A DNA stretch of 64,000 bases from Sphingomonas kyeonggiensis (lineage in GTDB: Bacteria; Pseudomonadota; Alphaproteobacteria; Sphingomonadales; Sphingomonadaceae), in NCBI RefSeq assembly GCF_030812785.1, contig NZ_JAUSTJ010000001.1, positions 372,001 to 436,000 of the forward strand. Reading direction: 5' to 3'. A program made the translations under genes and the position numbers. Positions 15,615 through 27,092 of this stretch are shown here, one piece after another. Positions within the stretch are counted from its first letter, which is position 1. Every line of letters starts with the position of its first letter. A model generated the notes under the pieces. It saw only the letters and a list, made by a program, of their open reading frames with translations. It was not told the DNA's origin and searched no databases.

Positions 15615-16547
15615 TCAGTCCACGACTGATCCGTCGGATTCGGCTGCAAATACCGCAGCTTCGCTCGGATCGCCGAGAAGCTCGCGCGTCGCGCTGGCCA
15701 ACAGGCCCGGCCCCAGCGCCAGGCCGATCGCGAAGAATATCGCACCGAGCACGCCGAAGATGATCTTGGTGACCAGCGGCATGGCGAGCTGCTGGGCGGC
15801 GAATGCCTCGGCCGCCGCCTGCATCTGCTCCCGATCGCCATTGGCCGCGAATAGCGCAGCGAGGTAATCGCCCATCACGAACGACATGACGGCGACGCCG
15901 GCGACGACGAAGATCAGGCCGATCAGGAAATAGCAGGCAAAGAGCAGCCAGAAGCGGCCACGGGTCAGGTCCCAGGCGGCATCGAGGCTGATCCGGCGGC
16001 GATGGAAGCTGAGCGGGAAGATCAGCGAGATGCGCACCTCAACCCAGATCACCGCGCAGATGAAGGCGAGGCCGAGCAGGAACGCGAGGATGGCGGTGAT
16101 CACGCCCTGCCCCAGGACCAAGCCCAGGGCGGCGATGACCAGCAGCAGCAGCAGCTCGCCGATGAACACGGCGACGAAGAGCCCGATGACGACCAGGATC
16201 ACCAGCCCGAACATGCGGAACTCGTCCATGCCCAGCCGCATATAGGCGAAACCGCCCTCCTCCGGCCGCAGCATCGCGCGGAACACTGCGTTCATCAGCA
16301 CCACGAGGAGGAACAGCAGGCAGAGGTTGAGGAGCAATATCAGGCTGAACGCCGGCCCTGCAAAGGCCGAGATCGAAGCGCTGGCATCGGCCGCAGTCGG
16401 CATCATCGTGCCGTACATCAGCAGGCCCATGACCAGCGAGATGGCCAGCGCGCCGATGCAATAGGTGACCGCCCAGATCACTACCGAAGCGGGGCGATCG
16501 CGCAGCAGCCGGAATGCGCCCCCCAGTATCGAACCCACGCTCGCCAT
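15615..16547 (-). CDS. Polytopic membrane protein of unknown function
   Basis: A 310-aa protein with about six to seven transmembrane segments, beginning MASVGSILGGAFRLLRDRP. The layout resembles the membrane domain seen in glycerophosphodiester phosphodiesterase-like and DUF975-type proteins, in which a short amphipathic N-terminus precedes paired hydrophobic helices. I cannot assign a reaction. It lies 35 bases upstream-side of pntB on the same strand but is transcribed after it, so it could be the last member of the pnt transcript. Confidence 0.65.
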   Translation of the reverse strand: MASVGSILGGAFRLLRDRPASVVIWAVTYCIGALAISLVMGLLMYGTMMPTAADASASISAFAGPAFSLILLLNLCLLFLLVVLMNAVFRAMLRPEEGGFAYMRLGMDEFRMFGLVILVVIGLFVAVFIGELLLLLVIAALGLVLGQGVITAILAFLLGLAFICAVIWVEVRISLIFPLSFHRRRISLDAAWDLTRGRFWLLFACYFLIGLIFVVAGVAVMSFVMGDYLAALFAANGDREQMQAAAEAFAAQQLAMPLVTKIIFGVLGAIFFAIGLALGPGLLASATRELLGDPSEAAVFAAESDGSVVD

Positions 16548-16581
16548 TGAATATTCCCCCGTTCGCTCCGGCCCGCCAGCG

Positions 16582-17994
16582 TCAGTCGAGACTCTTCACG
16601 ATCTCCTCGACCATCTTCTTGGCGTCCGCGAGCAGCATCATCGTGTTGTCGCGGTAGAACAGCTCATTGTCCACACCCGCATAGCCGACGCCGCCCATCG
16701 AGCGCTTGATGAAAAGCACCGTCTTGGCTTTTTCGACGTCGAGCACCGGCATGCCGTAGATCGGCGAGCTCTTGTCGGTCTTGGCGGCGGGGTTGGTCAC
16801 GTCGTTGGCGCCGATGACGAAGGCGACGTCGGTCTGGGCGAACTCGCTGTTGATGTCCTCCAGCTCGAACACTTCGTCATAGGGCACGTTCGCCTCGGCG
16901 AGCAGCACGTTCATATGGCCCGGCATGCGCCCCGCGACCGGATGGATCGCATATTTCACCCGGACGCCATGTTCCTTGAGCTTGTCGCCCATCTCGCGCA
17001 GCGCATGCTGCGCCTGGGCGACCGCCATGCCGTAACCCGGCACGATGATGACCTGCTCGGCCTGGCTCATCAGGAAGGCCGCGTCCTCGGCCGAGCCGCG
17101 CTTCCATGGGCGGTCGACCGCCGCGCCGCCGCCACCGGCATCCGCCGTCGCGCCGAAGCCGCCGGCGATCACGCTGATGAAGCTGCGGTTCATCGCGCGG
17201 CACATGATGTAGCTGAGGATCGCGCCCGAGCTGCCGACCAGCGCGCCGGTGATGATCATCGCGCTGTTGTGCAGCGTGAAGCCCATCGCCGCGGCGGCCC
17301 AGCCGGAATAGCTGTTGAGCATCGAGACGACCACCGGCATGTCCGCGCCGCCGATCGGCACGATCAGCAGGAAGCCGATGACGAAGCTGAGCGCCGTGAC
17401 GGTCCAGAACACCCAGGGGCTCTGGTCGGTGACGAAATAGCCGACCAGGCCGAGGATGCCGGCGAGCACCGCGAGGTTGATGACATGGCGGCCGGGCAGC
17501 AGAATCGGCTTGCCCGACATGTTGCCGTTCAATTTGAGGAAGGCGATCACCGAGCCCGAGAAGGTGATCGCGCCGATCGCCACGCCCAAGCCCATCTCGA
17601 TCCGGCTGATGCTGAGGATCTCGCCGTCCGGCCCGAGGATGCCGAAGGCGCCGGGGTTGAGGAAGGCGGCGGCCGCGACCAGCACCGCCGCCATGCCGAC
17701 CAGCGAGTGGAAGGCGGCGACGAGCTGCGGCATCGCGGTCATGGCGATGCGGCGAGCAGTGACGAAACCGATCACGCCGCCGATCGCGATCGCCGCGCCC
17801 AGCTCGATCGGGCTGGCGATCTCATGGGTGATCAGCGTGGTGACCACCGCGATCGCCATGCCGAGCATGCCGAGCCGGTTGCCCCGCCGGCTGCTCGCCG
17901 GGCTGGAGAGCCCGCGCAGCGCGAGGATGAAACAGATGCCGGCAACCAGATAGGCCAGCGCCACCCACGGATTGACAGGTGCCCCCTCGTGCAT
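16582..17994 (-). CDS. pntB: NAD(P) transhydrogenase subunit beta
   Basis: A 470-aa inner-membrane subunit of the proton-translocating transhydrogenase that makes NADPH from NADH using the proton gradient. The N-terminal part has eight to nine transmembrane helices. The C-terminal dIII domain binds NADP: IIVPGYGMAVAQAQHA, then HPVAGRMPGHMNVLLAEA, and VAFVIGANDVTNPAA, which are strongly conserved. It lies five bases after pntAb in the same operon. Length and motifs are those of canonical alphaproteobacterial PntB. Confidence 0.97.
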   Translation of the reverse strand: MHEGAPVNPWVALAYLVAGICFILALRGLSSPASSRRGNRLGMLGMAIAVVTTLITHEIASPIELGAAIAIGGVIGFVTARRIAMTAMPQLVAAFHSLVGMAAVLVAAAAFLNPGAFGILGPDGEILSISRIEMGLGVAIGAITFSGSVIAFLKLNGNMSGKPILLPGRHVINLAVLAGILGLVGYFVTDQSPWVFWTVTALSFVIGFLLIVPIGGADMPVVVSMLNSYSGWAAAAMGFTLHNSAMIITGALVGSSGAILSYIMCRAMNRSFISVIAGGFGATADAGGGGAAVDRPWKRGSAEDAAFLMSQAEQVIIVPGYGMAVAQAQHALREMGDKLKEHGVRVKYAIHPVAGRMPGHMNVLLAEANVPYDEVFELEDINSEFAQTDVAFVIGANDVTNPAAKTDKSSPIYGMPVLDVEKAKTVLFIKRSMGGVGYAGVDNELFYRDNTMMLLADAKKMVEEIVKSLD

Positions 17995-17998
17995 CGGC

Positions 17999-18277
17999 TC
18001 AGCCCTTCTTCTTGTACATGGCGAGCATGCGCTCGGTGACGGCGAACCCGCCGAAGATGTTCACGGAGGCCAGCGCGACGGCGACGAGGCCGAGCCACTT
18101 CGAAATCTCCGCGCCCGATGCGGCGGACGCGATCAGCGCGCCGACGATGATTACCGAGGAGATCGCGTTGGTCACCGCCATCAGCGGCGTGTGCAGCGCC
18201 GGGGTGACCGACCAGACCACATAATAGCCGACGAAGCACGCCAGCACGAAGATCGACAGGATCGAGATGAAGTCCAT
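17999..18277 (-). CDS. pntAb: NAD(P) transhydrogenase subunit alpha, membrane part (PntAb)
   Basis: A 92-aa membrane protein with three hydrophobic helices, including LACFVGYYVVWSVTPALHTPLM and LASVNIFGGFAVTERMLAMY. This matches the C-terminal membrane domain of E. coli PntA, which alphaproteobacteria encode as a separate gene. It precedes pntB by five bases and follows the inserted lipoprotein gene by four. It helps form the proton channel with PntB. Confidence 0.95.
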   Translation of the reverse strand: MDFISILSIFVLACFVGYYVVWSVTPALHTPLMAVTNAISSVIIVGALIASAASGAEISKWLGLVAVALASVNIFGGFAVTERMLAMYKKKG

Positions 18278-18281
18278 CGAA

Positions 18282-18734
18282 TTAGCTACCCTTCTTCAGG
18301 ACGATCCTGGAAAGCTTCTCCATCTGCTCGATGGCCTGATGCTGCTTGTCCAATCTCTCGTCCATTTCTTTGATCATTTCGCCATCGGACAGTTCCCGCG
18401 GCGCGACACAATCAACAATGATCTTCCCGGTTCGCGATGGCAGTACCATTCCCGCGTTGAACATCTCGCCGACGAGCCGCTCACGCTCGAGGCTCTGCTC
18501 ATATTGTCGCCTTGCGCGCCCGAATCTGACCCACGGGTCCGGAACCTTGAAATTCAGGTCCGTATTGTCGCACCATGGCGAGATGATCGCCTCCGTCCTT
18601 GCGTACAAATTCCAGAATTGAAGAATTTCGTCGTAGTGCCTGACGAATATTCCATCGAAATTCTCATTCCCTGTCGGCTTTTGGCAGCCCATCAGGAGAC
18701 AGGCAGCCGCGACGACCGCCCATCTCTTCTTCAC
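18282..18734 (-). CDS. Small lipoprotein inserted in the pnt operon
   Basis: A 150-aa protein with a lipoprotein signal (KKRWAVVAAACLLMGC, lipidated Cys at about residue 17). The mature part is rich in charged and aromatic residues (FDGIFVRHYDEILQFWNLY) and ends in a helical Glu/Lys-rich segment. I recognise no family. Its start overlaps the pntAa stop (ATGA) and it ends four bases before pntAb, so it is co-translated within a transhydrogenase operon that normally has no such gene. Its codons look less GC-biased than its neighbours, suggesting a later insertion. Confidence 0.75.
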   Translation of the reverse strand: MKKRWAVVAAACLLMGCQKPTGNENFDGIFVRHYDEILQFWNLYARTEAIISPWCDNTDLNFKVPDPWVRFGRARRQYEQSLERERLVGEMFNAGMVLPSRTGKIIVDCVAPRELSDGEMIKEMDERLDKQHQAIEQMEKLSRIVLKKGS

Positions 18735-19852
18735 CCGAGCAGCCTCTCGTTCACCACCTTGCCGCCCTGGGTCAGGCGGATGGCGTTGCCGATCTCGTCA
18801 TCGAGAACAGGCTTGCCCTGCTCCTTGTCCCAGAAGGCGGAGAGGAAGTTGAACAGGTTGCGCGCGAACAAAGCCGAGCTGTCGGCGGCGAGGCGCGAGG
18901 GCACGTTGCGGTGCCCGACGATCTTCACCCCGTGCTTCACGACGATCTCGCCGGCGACCGCGCCCTCGACATTGCCGCCCGCCTCGACCGCGAGGTCGAC
19001 GATCACGCTGCCCGGCTTCATGCTGGCGATCTGCGCGTCGCTGATCAGCCGCGGCGCGGGCCGGCCGGGGATCAGCGCGGTGGTGATCACGATGTCCTGC
19101 TTGGCGATGTGCGAGGATACCAGCTCGGCCTGCGCCGCCTTGTACTCGTCGCTCATCTCGGTGGCATAGCCGCCGGTGCCTTCGCCCTCGATGCCCTTCA
19201 CCGCCTCGACGAAGATCGGCTTGGCGCCGAGCGAGAGGATCTGCTCCTTGGTCGCGGCGCGCACATCGGTCGCCGAGACCTGGGCGCCGAGGCGCCGTGC
19301 GGTGGCGATCGCCTGGAGGCCGGCGACGCCGACGCCCATCACAAAGGCCTTGGCCGCCGAGACGGTGCCCGCCGCGGTCATCATCATCGGGAAGGCGCGG
19401 CCATATTCGGCCGCCGCGTCGAGCACCGCCTTGTAACCGGCGAGGTTCGACTGCGAGGACAGGATGTCCATCGACTGGGCGCGAGTGATGCGCGGCATGA
19501 ACTCCATCGCCAGCGCCTCGAAGCCACCGCTCGCATAGGCATCGACTCGGGCGCGCTCGCCGAACGGATTGAGCCCGGCGACGATCCAGGCGCCGGGTTT
19601 CGTGCCCGTAAGGCTGGCGGGATCGGGGCCCTGCACGCCAAGCACGATGTCCGCGTCCTTGAGGACATCCGCCCGCGCGCCGACGCTGGCGCCGGCATCG
19701 GCATAGGCCTGGTCGGCGATGGAAGCATCCAGGCCCGCACCCGACTCTACCGCCAGCTGGGCGCCGAGGCCGACGAACTTCTTCACCGTTTCCGGAGTCG
19801 CGGAGACGCGCCGCTCGCCGGCGGCGGCCTCCTTCAATATGGCGATCTTCAC
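18731..19852 (-). CDS. pntAa: NAD(P) transhydrogenase subunit alpha, soluble NAD(H)-binding part (PntAa)
   Basis: A 373-aa protein of the alanine dehydrogenase/PntA family. It begins MKIAILKEAAAGERRVSATPETVKKF and carries the Rossmann region GVGVAGLQAIATARRLGAQV and the C-terminal SRLAADSSALFARNLFNFL. It starts at GTG 19852, which overlaps the stop of the small oxidase-subunit gene (GTGA); longer frames run into that gene. With PntAb and PntB it forms the three-subunit transhydrogenase. Confidence 0.95.
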   Translation of the reverse strand: MKIAILKEAAAGERRVSATPETVKKFVGLGAQLAVESGAGLDASIADQAYADAGASVGARADVLKDADIVLGVQGPDPASLTGTKPGAWIVAGLNPFGERARVDAYASGGFEALAMEFMPRITRAQSMDILSSQSNLAGYKAVLDAAAEYGRAFPMMMTAAGTVSAAKAFVMGVGVAGLQAIATARRLGAQVSATDVRAATKEQILSLGAKPIFVEAVKGIEGEGTGGYATEMSDEYKAAQAELVSSHIAKQDIVITTALIPGRPAPRLISDAQIASMKPGSVIVDLAVEAGGNVEGAVAGEIVVKHGVKIVGHRNVPSRLAADSSALFARNLFNFLSAFWDKEQGKPVLDDEIGNAIRLTQGGKVVNERLLG

Positions 19853-19989
19853 TTGGCGGAGATCAGGAAGACGACAAGGGCGGCGACCAGAGCCACGCCC
19901 ACCGTGCCCCAGGTCATCATCGCCTTGAAACCGTGCCACGTCTGCTCATGTGCCTTGAGCTGCGCGGCGTTGTCACCGGTGTCGGCCAT
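19849..19989 (-). CDS. aa3-type cytochrome c oxidase subunit IV-like small protein
   Basis: A 46-aa protein, MADTGDNAAQLKAHEQTW followed by one transmembrane helix (MMTWGTVGVALVAALVVFLI) ending SAK. This is the bacterial aa3-type oxidase subunit IV family: a soluble N-terminal stretch with HxxTWxGF and one helix. A GGGGAGA site precedes the ATG. It is the first gene of the pnt operon, an association seen in other alphaproteobacteria. It is too short for most ORF calling. Confidence 0.9.
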   Translation of the reverse strand: MADTGDNAAQLKAHEQTWHGFKAMMTWGTVGVALVAALVVFLISAK

Positions 19990-20139
19990 TCGTCTCTCCC
20001 CTGAAACTATGTGGCGGGACCTTAACCCGCAGCCCCCGCTCCCTCAACCCCGGTGCGACTTCGGCAAGCTTAAGCCCGCCTTTACCCATCTGCTTTAAGA
20101 CGGACGCCCTGAAACGGGACATTGGGGACAGAAAGAGCG

Positions 20140-21567
<1,428 letters not shown>

Positions 21568-21583
21568 GCCTAGCCTCCCGGCC

Positions 21584-22270
21584 ATGGAGACCCTGGCCAA
21601 GGCCCTTGCCGAGCTCGAACGCGCCGCCGAACCCGGCATCGGCGAAGGCATGGCGCGATTCGGTATCGCCACCGCCGACCGGGTGATCGGCATCAAGGTC
21701 GGCACAATCCGCGGCATCGCCAAAGGGCTGGGCCGCGACCAGACGCTCGCCGAGCAGCTCTGGGATGCCGGTGTATACGAGGCGCGGCTGCTCGCCTGCT
21801 TCGTCGGCGAGGCCAGGCAGCTCACCGCCGCGGGCATGGACCGCTGGGCGGCGGGGTTCGACAATTGGGCGACCTGCGACACCGCCTGTTTCGACCTGTT
21901 CGACAAGAGCCCGCTCGCCTGGGATGCCGTCCACCGCTGGGCCGATGACGAGCGCGAGTTCGTCCGCCGCGCGGCCTTCGCGCTGCTCGCCGGGCTGGCG
22001 CTGCATGCCAAGAAGCTGCCCGATACGCCCTTCCTCGAGGCGCTGCCGCTGATCGAGGCGGCGGCGGACGACCCACGCAACTTCGTCAAGAAGGGGGTGA
22101 GCTGGGCGCTGCGGGCGATCGGGATGCGCAACCCCGCGCTGCATGCCGCTGCCAGCGAACTGGCCGAGCGGTTCGCCGCCTCCCCTGCCCCCGCTGCCCG
22201 CTGGATCGGCCGGGACGCGGCACGCGACCTTGCCCGGCCGGCGGCGCGGCGCAAGGCGGGTCTCGGCTAG
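21584..22270 (+). CDS. DNA alkylation repair protein (AlkD-like HEAT-repeat glycosylase)
   Basis: A 228-aa helical-repeat protein of the AlkD family, which excises bulky or cationic alkylpurines without base flipping. Landmarks are GIATADRVIGIKVGTIRGIAK, LWDAGVYEARLLACFVGE, FDNWATCDTACFDLF and RNFVKKGVSWALRAIGMRN. The Trp/Asp cradle residues of AlkD correspond to FDNWATCD and the KKGVSWAL region. It starts 17 bases after the response-regulator gene and overlaps the end of the convergent membrane-protein gene by four bases. Confidence 0.9.
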   Translation: METLAKALAELERAAEPGIGEGMARFGIATADRVIGIKVGTIRGIAKGLGRDQTLAEQLWDAGVYEARLLACFVGEARQLTAAGMDRWAAGFDNWATCDTACFDLFDKSPLAWDAVHRWADDEREFVRRAAFALLAGLALHAKKLPDTPFLEALPLIEAAADDPRNFVKKGVSWALRAIGMRNPALHAAASELAERFAASPAPAARWIGRDAARDLARPAARRKAGLG

Positions 22271-22791
22271 ACCAGCAGCCATTGCCAGAGCAGCCGGCCG
22301 GGCAGGAAGGCGAACATGCCCGGCAGCAGCAGCGCCAGCGCATAGAGCCGCCACATATTGACCTTGTGCGCAGCGATCTGGCCCGCCCGGGCCTGGCGGA
22401 TGGCGCGATAGAGGGTGAAGAACACCACCGGCACGAACAGATGCAGCCAGCTGAACTGGCCGTGGTTGAGATGGCGGATGAACAGCGCGGAGCCCGCCCC
22501 GACCACCATTAGCACCGCCCAGGTCCGGCCGAGCATGCGGTGGGTCGCATCGCCCTTGCGCGACAGCAGCACCCACAGGCCGAGCGGGATCGCCGGCAGC
22601 ACGGTGGCGAGGTGGACGGCGATCGCGACCTGGCGGATCTCATAGGTCGGCGGGGTCAGGCCGAGCAGCACCCGCGCCACCGCATAACCGGTCGCCCCGG
22701 TCAGCGCCCCCGCCGCGACGAACATGATCCCCTTGGCGACCCGCGACAGATCGATCGCCGCGGCTTCCCGAACAACTGCATGACTGGCCAT
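22267..22791 (-). CDS. DUF2306-type membrane protein
   Basis: A 174-aa protein with four transmembrane segments and spaced histidines (VHLATVLPAIPLGLWVLL, RKGDATHRMLGRTWAVLM, WLHLFVPVVFFTLYRAI, AHKVNMWRLYA). The K-G-x-x-x-H-R-x-x-G-R signature is characteristic of DUF2306, whose histidines may bind haem. It starts at the ATG of MASHAVVREAA; the frame is open far upstream, but without a ribosome site. Convergent with, and overlapping, the AlkD-like gene. Confidence 0.8.
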   Translation of the reverse strand: MASHAVVREAAAIDLSRVAKGIMFVAAGALTGATGYAVARVLLGLTPPTYEIRQVAIAVHLATVLPAIPLGLWVLLSRKGDATHRMLGRTWAVLMVVGAGSALFIRHLNHGQFSWLHLFVPVVFFTLYRAIRQARAGQIAAHKVNMWRLYALALLLPGMFAFLPGRLLWQWLLV

Positions 22792-22948
22792 TGCTTGCCT
22801 CCCGACGCTATTGGCGGGGTCAGGATGGCGCGGCGCCGGCCGGCCGCAATCGCGGCTGCGTGGCCGGGCCGATTGCTGCGTGGACGGACGGCGGCGCGCC
22901 GGGCGCTGCCATTTGGCGAAGCGCGAACGGGACGGGGAAGGCGAACAA

Positions 22949-23710
22949 GTGAGCGGGGCACGGCGAATCCTGATCGACTGCGCGATCATCTTCGGCGTGG
23001 GACTGGTGCTCGCGCTGGTCGGGCCGTTCGGCAGCTTCGCAGCGCCGTTCGAGCTGCGGCTGCTCTACTGGCTGGCGATGAGCTATGCCGGCTATTTCCT
23101 CTATTTCCCGGCGATGCGCGGGATGGTCGCGCTCGCCCCGCGGCTGCAATTGCCCGAGCCGGCGCTGTGGGCGGCGGCCTGCCTGATCGTCACCTTGCCG
23201 ATGAGCGCGGTGGTGTGGATCGCCAATTTCGTCTGGCACCCGCCGAGCTGGCCGACGCTGGAGCAGGCGCTCGCCCATTATGGCAACGTGCTGATCATGG
23301 GCGCGCTGGTCTGCGCGCTGTTCTGGTTCGCCCGGCAGCGGCATCGGGCCCAACCCGCGCCCGAGCCGGCGCCTACAGCGGAGCCGGCCGAGCCCGGCAT
23401 GCCCCGGCTGGTCGAGCGCCTGCCCCCGCACCTTCGCGCCGTGCCGATCGCGCTGGAGATGGAGGACCATTATGTCCGGGTGCACACCGCGCATGGCTCG
23501 GCGTTGCTGCTGATGCGGATGCGTGACGCGGTGCTCGAGCTCGACGGCCTGCCCGGCGCGCTGGTCCACCGCAGCTGGTGGGTCGCCCGTGACGCGGTGC
23601 AGGGCGCGCGGCGCGAGGGGCGCAATGTCCGGCTGCAGCTCGCCGGCGGGATCGAGGCGCCGGTCGCCCGGGCCCAGGCGGCGGGACTGGAGGCGCAGGG
23701 CTGGTTCTAG
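22949..23710 (+). CDS. LytTR-domain transcriptional regulator with membrane N-terminus
   Basis: A 253-aa protein with four transmembrane helices in residues about 8-130, then a Pro/Ala linker and a C-terminal LytTR DNA-binding domain (about 155-253). The LytTR part has EMEDHYVRVHTAHGSALLLM and LVHRSWWVARDAVQGARREG, the classic beta-strand and helix signatures. It starts at GTG 22949 with a GGGGAAGG site 8 bases upstream. Membrane-anchored LytTR proteins sense envelope or metabolite signals. No histidine kinase is adjacent. Confidence 0.88.
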   Translation: MSGARRILIDCAIIFGVGLVLALVGPFGSFAAPFELRLLYWLAMSYAGYFLYFPAMRGMVALAPRLQLPEPALWAAACLIVTLPMSAVVWIANFVWHPPSWPTLEQALAHYGNVLIMGALVCALFWFARQRHRAQPAPEPAPTAEPAEPGMPRLVERLPPHLRAVPIALEMEDHYVRVHTAHGSALLLMRMRDAVLELDGLPGALVHRSWWVARDAVQGARREGRNVRLQLAGGIEAPVARAQAAGLEAQGWF

Positions 23711-23737
23711 CCCTTCCAACACCGCGCCGCCCGCCGA

Positions 23738-23780
23738 CTCGCCAAAGTCCACGAAGTACACGCCAAAGCGGGTTTTCCGG
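23738..23780. repeat. Dispersed intergenic repeat, family A copy 1
   Basis: A 43-base element containing CCAAAGTCCACGAAGTACAC and then GCGGGTTTTCC. A close copy lies in reverse orientation at 60657-60701, and a weaker relative (AAGTTCACTAAGTTCACGA) lies at about 25480. It has an internal near-direct repeat (AAGTCCACG/AAGTACACG). Confidence 0.7.
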
Positions 23781-23905
23781 GCGGCTATTTTCCCCATTTT
23801 CCCGGGTTCGCCGCGCATCTCGCAATAGTGTTGCGCGTGCGAGATCCTATTTTCCGACGGCCTCAAAGAGCGGCCGGCCACGAGGCCAGCCGCCCGAGAG
23901 GACCG

Positions 23906-23928
23906 GACGAAATCCTATTTTGCAAGCG
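23906..23928. repeat. Dispersed intergenic repeat, family B copy 1
   Basis: The 23-base element CGAAATCCTATTTTGCAAGC (with three flanking bases) recurs with two or three changes at 25578-25600 and inverted at 60508-60530. A related core (GATCCTATTTTCC) lies at about 23845. All copies are intergenic. Confidence 0.65.
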
Positions 23929-23931
23929 CGC

Positions 23932-24363
23932 TCAGCGGACCGCGACCAGCTTGGCGCTGGACAGATGCCAACGCGTATCGGCGCGGTTGGCGCTCACCCC
24001 CGGCACCACGCGGTGGAGCGTGTACGATCCCCGGAAATGCTGGCGCTTGCCGTTCTTGAGCGTGGCGTAGACATCGACCGGCACGGTGATCCAGCGCTGG
24101 CTCATGCCGGCATCCTCGCGCCCGGGATTGCGCGTCTCGACCCGGCTGTGCGCGGTCGCGGCGAAGCCCTGGCGGAAGCTGGCGAAGCTCTTGCCGCTCG
24201 CCTGGCCGCCCCGGTCCCACAGGCCATAGGCGGCGCGGAAGTCGCCGCGCTCGATCGCGGCATAATAGGCCTGGACCATGTCGCGGGCATCCTGCGGGCC
24301 CGGCTCCTGGGCGAATGCCGGAAGGGGCGCGGCGAGCAAAGTGAGGGCAAGGGCGAGACGCAT
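23932..24363 (-). CDS. Secreted protein with NTF2/DUF4019-like fold
   Basis: A 143-aa protein with a Sec signal peptide (MRLALALTLLAAPLPAFAQ, cleavage after AFA). The mature part begins QDARDMVQAYYAAIERGDFRAAYGLWD, typical of SnoaL/NTF2-like domains, in which a helix pair packs on a curved sheet. It continues with strands such as RWITVPVDVYATLKNGKRQHF and ends with WHLSSAKLVAV. Probably periplasmic; its ligand is unknown. It is the gene after folP on the same strand, 17 bases away. Confidence 0.72.
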   Translation of the reverse strand: MRLALALTLLAAPLPAFAQEPGPQDARDMVQAYYAAIERGDFRAAYGLWDRGGQASGKSFASFRQGFAATAHSRVETRNPGREDAGMSQRWITVPVDVYATLKNGKRQHFRGSYTLHRVVPGVSANRADTRWHLSSAKLVAVR

Positions 24364-24380
24364 GTAGTTTCTCCGTTTCT

Positions 24381-25469
24381 CTAGCGGGCGATCAGCGCCG
24401 AATCGCGCAGGCCCCGCCAGACCCTCAACGCCTGAACCGTCTCGAATACATCATGAACACGGATGAGTTGCACCCCGGCATCGGCACCCTTGAGCGCGAT
24501 CGCCAGGCTGCCGCCGAGCCGCTGGTCGGCCGGCGCCTCGTTCGACAGCGCGCCGATCATCCGCTTGCGGCTGGCGCCGAGCAGGATCGCGCAACCCAGG
24601 CCGTGGAACAGCGCCAGCCCGTTGATCAGCGCGAGATTGTCCTGGAGCGACTTGCCGAAGCCGATGCCCGGATCGACCAGGATGTTCGACCGGTCGACAC
24701 CCGCGGCGACCACGTCATCGACGCGCTTCTCCAGCCAGTCGTACACGTCGAGCAGCACGTCGCCATAGCCGTCGCCGCCATGCGGGCCCTTTTGCGGCTC
24801 GGGCGAATGCATCAGCACCACCGGGCAGCCGGCCTTGACCACGACGTCGAGCGCCTGGGGATCGTAGAGCAGGGCGGCGACATCGTTGACGAGATGCGCG
24901 CCGGCCTGGAGCGACGCCGCCATCACCGCGGCGCGCCGGGTGTCGACCGAGATCGCCGCGCCGCTGGCCGCGAGCTTGCGGATCACCGGCACGACGCGTT
25001 CGATCTCCTCGCCTTCCCAGACCTCGGCGGCACCCGGCCGGGTCGATTCGCCGCCGACGTCGAGGATCGCGGCGCCGGCCGCCGCCATGTCCACGCCCGC
25101 GCTTGCCGCGGCGTCGACATCCTCGCTCAGCCCGCGCGAATCGGAGAAGCTGTCGGGCGTGCGGTTGAGGATCGCCATCACCTGGGGCTGATCGAGCCGG
25201 ACGATACGCTCGCCGAGCTTCAGCGGCGCGCGCGGGGCGGTGATCCGCTGGAGAATCGCGGCGATGCGGGGATCGTCGGGAAGGTCGGCGACGGGGATGG
25301 TGCGCTGGAGGACGCGCTTGCCGTCCTTACGGGCGATCAGCTCGAAGGCCGAGCACCAGCTGAGCCCGCCGGCCAGACGGACGACCTCGCCGTCGCGGTT
25401 GACCGGCGAATCGGCAAGCTGGACGGGGCGGAGATAGAGCCGCGCGGCGGGGGGCAGATCGACGGTCAT
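24381..25469 (-). CDS. folP: Dihydropteroate synthase
   Basis: A 362-aa enzyme that joins p-aminobenzoate to the pterin diphosphate in folate synthesis. The TIM-barrel part starts near residue 90 with VMAILNRTPDSFSDSRG and carries DVGGESTRPGA, ISVDTRRAAVM, LVNDVAALLYDP, ILVDPGIGFGKSLQDNLALI and the closing RVHDVFETVQALRVW. About 85 extra N-terminal residues (versus the usual 270-280 aa) precede the barrel, as in other sphingomonads. It is sulfonamide-target type, with no obvious resistance insertion. Confidence 0.95.
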   Translation of the reverse strand: MTVDLPPAARLYLRPVQLADSPVNRDGEVVRLAGGLSWCSAFELIARKDGKRVLQRTIPVADLPDDPRIAAILQRITAPRAPLKLGERIVRLDQPQVMAILNRTPDSFSDSRGLSEDVDAAASAGVDMAAAGAAILDVGGESTRPGAAEVWEGEEIERVVPVIRKLAASGAAISVDTRRAAVMAASLQAGAHLVNDVAALLYDPQALDVVVKAGCPVVLMHSPEPQKGPHGGDGYGDVLLDVYDWLEKRVDDVVAAGVDRSNILVDPGIGFGKSLQDNLALINGLALFHGLGCAILLGASRKRMIGALSNEAPADQRLGGSLAIALKGADAGVQLIRVHDVFETVQALRVWRGLRDSALIAR

Positions 25470-25778
25470 GCGGCGCGGAAGTTCACTAAGTTCACGACAT
25501 GCACGCGCGGGGGGCTTCCCGTCCTGCGGGGCGGGCTGATGTGGAGAGAGCGGCTGGCCATGCGGGAAAGCGTCTCAGACGAAATCCTACATTGGAAGCG
25601 GAAAGTACAAGCGGGGGATGCGCGCGCCCTCTTCGTCACCCCGGACTTGTTCCGGGGTCCACCCAGCCTCACGTGATGCGCGAGAGCCTCTAGTCCAGCA
25701 CTCGCCTCCCGGTGGACCCCGGCACAAGGCCGGGGTGACGGGGAGGATATGAGGAACGGCCTGCCCTCCCCTCGTCGA
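25470..25778. other. Intergenic region with three dispersed repeats
   Basis: A 309-base gap without a convincing gene. It holds a family A relative near 25480, a family B repeat (25578-25600), and two palindromic elements in inverted orientation at 25634-25663 and 25711-25740. It works as a repeat cluster between the start of folP and the end of ccrM. Confidence 0.6.
25634..25740. repeat. Pair of inverted palindromic elements (CGTCACCCCGG type)
   Basis: The left arm CGTCACCCCGGACTTGTTCC and the right arm, ending GGCACAAGGCCGGGGTGACG, are inverted copies. Each is itself a short palindrome (ACCCCGG...CCGGGGT). Such elements are widely dispersed in alphaproteobacterial intergenic DNA and form stable RNA hairpins after genes. 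Confidence 0.7.
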
Positions 25779-27092
<1,314 letters not shown>

